Positions 26,801 through 28,115 of a DNA stretch of 28,115 bases are shown here, piece after piece. The DNA is from Bacteroides sp. UBA1317. Lineage in GTDB: Bacteria; Bacteroidota; Bacteroidia; Bacteroidales; Bacteroidaceae. How positions within the stretch are numbered: position 1 is the first letter of the stretch; every line of letters begins with the position of its first letter. Made by a program: the position numbers and the translations under genes. Location: assembly GCA_002307035.1 (NCBI GenBank), contig DBTL01000075.1, forward strand, positions 1-28,115, read 5' to 3'. The notes under the pieces were generated by a model, which ran no database searches, was not told the origin of the DNA, and saw only the letters and a program-made list of their open reading frames with translations.

Positions 26801-26942
26801 TTGTATTAAATGTTTGAGCAAATGCAACAGTTGAGAACTGTGATGCAACGACAAAAATGAAAAAAAATATAAATCTTGCAATCGAAATCGCATTTTTTGT
26901 TAAGAAAAGATTTTTTCTTTTCTCACTTGATGTGTTTTTCAT
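23871..26942 (-). CDS. SusC/RagA-family TonB-dependent outer-membrane transporter
   Basis: This 1023-residue TonB-dependent beta-barrel imports oligosaccharides held by SusD. After a long charged N-region and signal peptide (cleavage near VAFAQ), a carboxypeptidase-regulatory-like domain follows (GIVKDSKGDPIIGANVYEKG, TDLEGNFSV). Next is the TonB-box region ILDEVVVVGYGTQKK. The plug has the SusC signature SIKIRGMGTF, DPLVLIDG, IDPNNVKSISILKDAASASIYGTRAANGVIL. The rest is a 22-strand barrel ending YTFGLNIKF, with the terminal aromatic residue needed for outer-membrane insertion. No extra N-terminal STN domain is seen, so signalling through an anti-sigma factor is unlikely, in keeping with an HTCS-controlled locus. 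It lies 178 bp downstream of the mutarotase gene and upstream of susD. Confidence 0.97.
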   Translation of the reverse strand: MKNTSSEKRKNLFLTKNAISIARFIFFFIFVVASQFSTVAFAQTFNTNGIVKDSKGDPIIGANVYEKGTTNGTITDLEGNFSVNVKPGAYLQISYIGFISQEVKPTKNMTIILKENLEILDEVVVVGYGTQKKINLTGAITSVSSKALENRPVTQTSQALAGLASGVSVTQSSSRPGDDGASIKIRGMGTFSSAGSDPLVLIDGLAASINDIDPNNVKSISILKDAASASIYGTRAANGVILIESKRGQKGKMQISYNAYAGWQNATALPDLVDSWKFATMKNEANINQGYSATYTDEEIQKFKDGSDPDNYPNVNHLKNLLTSGSGFQTNHNISFVGGSDKSSYLLSLGYLRQNGLLDKNNNDKYNFQLNIDNQLTNNLKLNANIGGYVSNTMEPRSNDSMTSMIGYAVREGSIYAGRKSDGTYGYQDNYCPEGWMDSNSFTNNKSNMFMGGAELEWSPLKDFSVSGKAGYKYYNYYNKDYVSELVYDANKTYTPNSLTVSNGWNSLVTLQLIAKYNKTIKDHKFNILGGISQEEYQSNWGSSYRQDFPNDELYELNAGSTTGQTATGSATEWGLRSFFGRINYSFKDRYLLEVNARYDGTSRFPSDGRWGLFPSVSAGWRISEESFMKDISWVNNLKLRVSWGKLGNQNIGNYPYQNTVSLGKDYPFGGTMSSGATVTTLANEDISWETTAVTDLGLDFTIFNKLDVIFDVFNKKTSDILYTISTSSVLGMTPSEVNAASVKNTGFEIMLNYHTNIGKVNISIAPNFSYTKNQVTSLASGLSQDISSNLFVGKSLDAIYGYVADGLFVDQSDIDTYADQPYSAEPGFVRYKDISGPDGVPDGTVDATYDRKVIGSSLPKYAYGITFSTEYKGLDFSMLFQGLGGYKQQMGSYQAYAFYNSGSIQQWQIDNRWTSENPDRNAKYIKLTSLSQGSGTIQTSTYWLRNASFLRCKNLQIGYTFPKNISEKLSLSQLRVYFSGQNLFSLNSYYKGWDPEMYQPTGDSPSFYPITAVYTFGLNIKF

Positions 26943-26968
26943 ATTTTTGATTTAAATAATTAAACGAA

Positions 26969-27050
26969 TCTCGTATCAACTTTGGCGAGCGTTACGAGAG
27001 GATGTTTTTTTGACTAGATAAATAGGCAGTGTCTTTGACTCTGCTTATTT
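26969..27050. other. susC leader with two inverted repeats
   Basis: The 178-bp gap 26943-27120 has no TAnnTTTG box on the minus strand. It holds a 7-bp inverted repeat (26969-26975 with 26993-26999) and a 10-bp imperfect hairpin (27020-27029 with 27041-27050, one wobble) followed by a T run on the plus strand only. The second could attenuate or protect minus-strand transcripts; the role is not clear. Confidence 0.4.
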
Positions 27051-27120
27051 TTTTGTTGTGTGTGTACTTTCTGTTTCTTATTTTAAAGATTTAAATGTTT
27101 GTATTTTTCTTGTTGTTTAA

Positions 27121-27510
27121 TTAATATAAATGAAACATTCTATCCATAAGTTTCCATTTTTCTGATGATGTAGCTTTTGGATCGGATATTTGGAATACAG
27201 ACATGTACTCTTCCCATTCTGCCTGACGGGGTAAGATCGCCAACTTTTTCATCGCCGATTCCCATTCAAAATCAAGTGATGTTTCAACGATCATAAATAG
27301 ACGATTACCTAAGATGTATATTTCCATTTCAAGTATTCCTACTTCTTTGATTCCATCCCTTATTTCGGGCCAGTGTTGGGCGCGGCTATGTCTCTTGATG
27401 TATTCTTCAATTAACTCAGGAGAATCTTTTAGATCAAGAGTCTGACAATATCGCTTTACGGGTTCATGGTATTCTTGGACCCTGTATCCTGTTTCTTTTG
27501 TGTTCATCAT
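27121..27510 (-). CDS. RhaM/FucM-type sugar mutarotase, probably for L-fucose
   Basis: This 129-residue protein belongs to the L-rhamnose mutarotase family. LKDSPELIEEYIKRHSRAQHWPEI places Tyr37 and His41 in the same Tyr-x3-His arrangement as RhaM, and NRLFMIVETSLDFEW and PRQAEWEEYMSVFQ are typical family blocks. It differs from RhaM elsewhere: it lacks the NPDNSPV ending and instead has QISDPKATSSEKWKLMDRMFHL. Its gene starts 18 bp after the alpha-fucosidase stop on the same strand, so L-fucose is the likelier substrate. This is inference from context, and the protein could still act on rhamnose. No signal peptide is seen, so it works in the cytoplasm. The two initial ATGs (27510, 27507) are equivalent choices. 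Confidence 0.85.
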   Translation of the reverse strand: MMNTKETGYRVQEYHEPVKRYCQTLDLKDSPELIEEYIKRHSRAQHWPEIRDGIKEVGILEMEIYILGNRLFMIVETSLDFEWESAMKKLAILPRQAEWEEYMSVFQISDPKATSSEKWKLMDRMFHLY

Positions 27511-27528
27511 GATAGAATATATTCTGAT

Positions 27529-28115
27529 TTAGTTCTTTATTTTTAGTACGAGTGCTATGTCGTTTGGCTTTTGTTTTGGAAGGATAATGTTTACTCCGTT
27601 ATTATCCTGAGTAAATTGAACTTTTCCGCTTCCTAATAATTCTATTTGCTTTATTTCTTGTTCATAGTTGGGAGAGCCCGTAGCTAATGACTTAATCACA
27701 ATTTTACCATCTTCCGGCCATTCCATGACAATGGCATATAAGGTTTTTCCTTTTTGGGTAAAACGAATATCTTTTGCGGTATATTTATTTTTTCCTTCAT
27801 TAAAGCCTTGAGCTTTCATCGGATTTAATTTTTCGGCATCAGGGCCTTCTCCAAAGATTGTCCAGGGTCTTGTATCAAAAATGCATTCTTTGTTTACATC
27901 CATCCATTTCCCTATTCCTTCTAAAACAGCGACTTCCTTTTCATCAATACTTCCATCTCCGCGTACAGGAATATTGAGTAAGAGATTACCGTTCTTGCTT
28001 ACTATGTCTGCAAGCATTTGTATGACCGTCTTGGCTGATTTGTATCTATTATTGTCGTAAACAGAACGATTATAATGCCAATCTCCGATGCATGTACATG
28101 TTTGCCAAGGCCAGT
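27529..28115 (-). CDS. GH29 alpha-L-fucosidase, C-terminal part (5' end outside window)
   Basis: Only the last ~195 codons are present; the frame is open to the window edge. The visible start PWQTCTCIGDWHYNR matches the GH29 block 'W..(D/T)TCIGDW.YN', and MLADIVSKNGNLLLNIPVRGDGSID with VAVLEGIGKWMDVNKECIFDTRPW is the highly conserved end of the GH29 catalytic barrel. The tail (KYTAKDIRFTQKGKTLYAIVMEWPEDGK and onward) is the C-terminal beta-sandwich found in these enzymes. GH29 releases alpha-L-fucose from plant and host glycans by a retaining mechanism; the nucleophile Asp is upstream, outside the window. The gene precedes the mutarotase by 18 bp and susC/susD further on, which ties fucose removal to this import system. 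Confidence 0.93.
   Translation of the reverse strand, partial: WPWQTCTCIGDWHYNRSVYDNNRYKSAKTVIQMLADIVSKNGNLLLNIPVRGDGSIDEKEVAVLEGIGKWMDVNKECIFDTRPWTIFGEGPDAEKLNPMKAQGFNEGKNKYTAKDIRFTQKGKTLYAIVMEWPEDGKIVIKSLATGSPNYEQEIKQIELLGSGKVQFTQDNNGVNIILPKQKPNDIALVLKIKN

Noticed and set aside
1..28115. tRNA, rRNA or riboswitch genes
   Set aside because: No cloverleaf, conserved rRNA stretch or recognisable riboswitch core was seen when reading the spacers on both strands.

Overview
The window looks like chromosomal DNA of a gut-type Bacteroidota, most likely Bacteroides or a close relative. The signs are a SusC/SusD pair, a hybrid two-component system (HTCS) regulator, AT-rich spacers without clear Shine-Dalgarno sites, several TAnnTTTG-type -7 promoter boxes, and a dense set of secreted carbohydrate-active enzymes. 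All protein-family names here come from recognising sequence motifs by eye; no database search was run.

Layout. (1) 1-1988 (+): the 3' end of nrdA followed by complete nrdB (class Ia ribonucleotide reductase). The first 58 bases form a perfect hairpin that may be an assembly fold-back. (2) 2031-3341 (-): a secreted GH28 pectinase, convergent with nrdB. (3) 3342-4803 (-): a spacer with a phased 22-bp degenerate repeat and an intrinsic terminator, then an AbiEii-like nucleotidyltransferase toxin that appears frameshifted, overlapping its DUF6922-like antitoxin gene. (4) 4915-8190 (-): a 1091-residue DUF6250 + PL26-type exo-rhamnogalacturonan lyase, divergent from (5) 8408-15644 (+): a tight operon of GH115 alpha-glucuronidase, PL11 rhamnogalacturonan lyase, a GH105-CE12 fusion, and L-rhamnose mutarotase. 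(6) 15747-20000 (+): the HTCS regulator, followed 21 bp later by (7) 20022-22118 (+), an ADP-forming acyl-CoA synthetase. (8) A strong hairpin separates this from (9) 22227-28115 (-): SusD, SusC, a second RhaM/FucM-family mutarotase and the C-terminal part of a GH29 alpha-L-fucosidase, transcribed in the order fucosidase, mutarotase, SusC, SusD.

How the genes work together (inference from families): this is a polysaccharide utilisation locus for rhamnogalacturonan I (RG-I) that probably carries fucose and glucuronic acid side groups. SusC/D would bind and import oligosaccharides. CE12 removes acetyl groups, PL11 cuts the backbone internally, PL26 trims from the ends, and GH105 splits the unsaturated uronyl-rhamnose products. 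GH28 acts on galacturonosyl links, GH115 removes glucuronic acid and GH29 removes fucose. The two mutarotases would supply the right anomers of rhamnose and probably fucose to cytoplasmic catabolism, and the HTCS senses a breakdown product in the periplasm and switches the locus on.

The most unusual items are the PL26 fusion to a DUF6250 domain, the inclusion of GH115 and GH29 plus a second mutarotase in an RG-I locus, the frameshifted toxin whose antitoxin gene is intact, the helically phased AACCGT array, and an inverted repeat overlapping the likely HTCS promoter.
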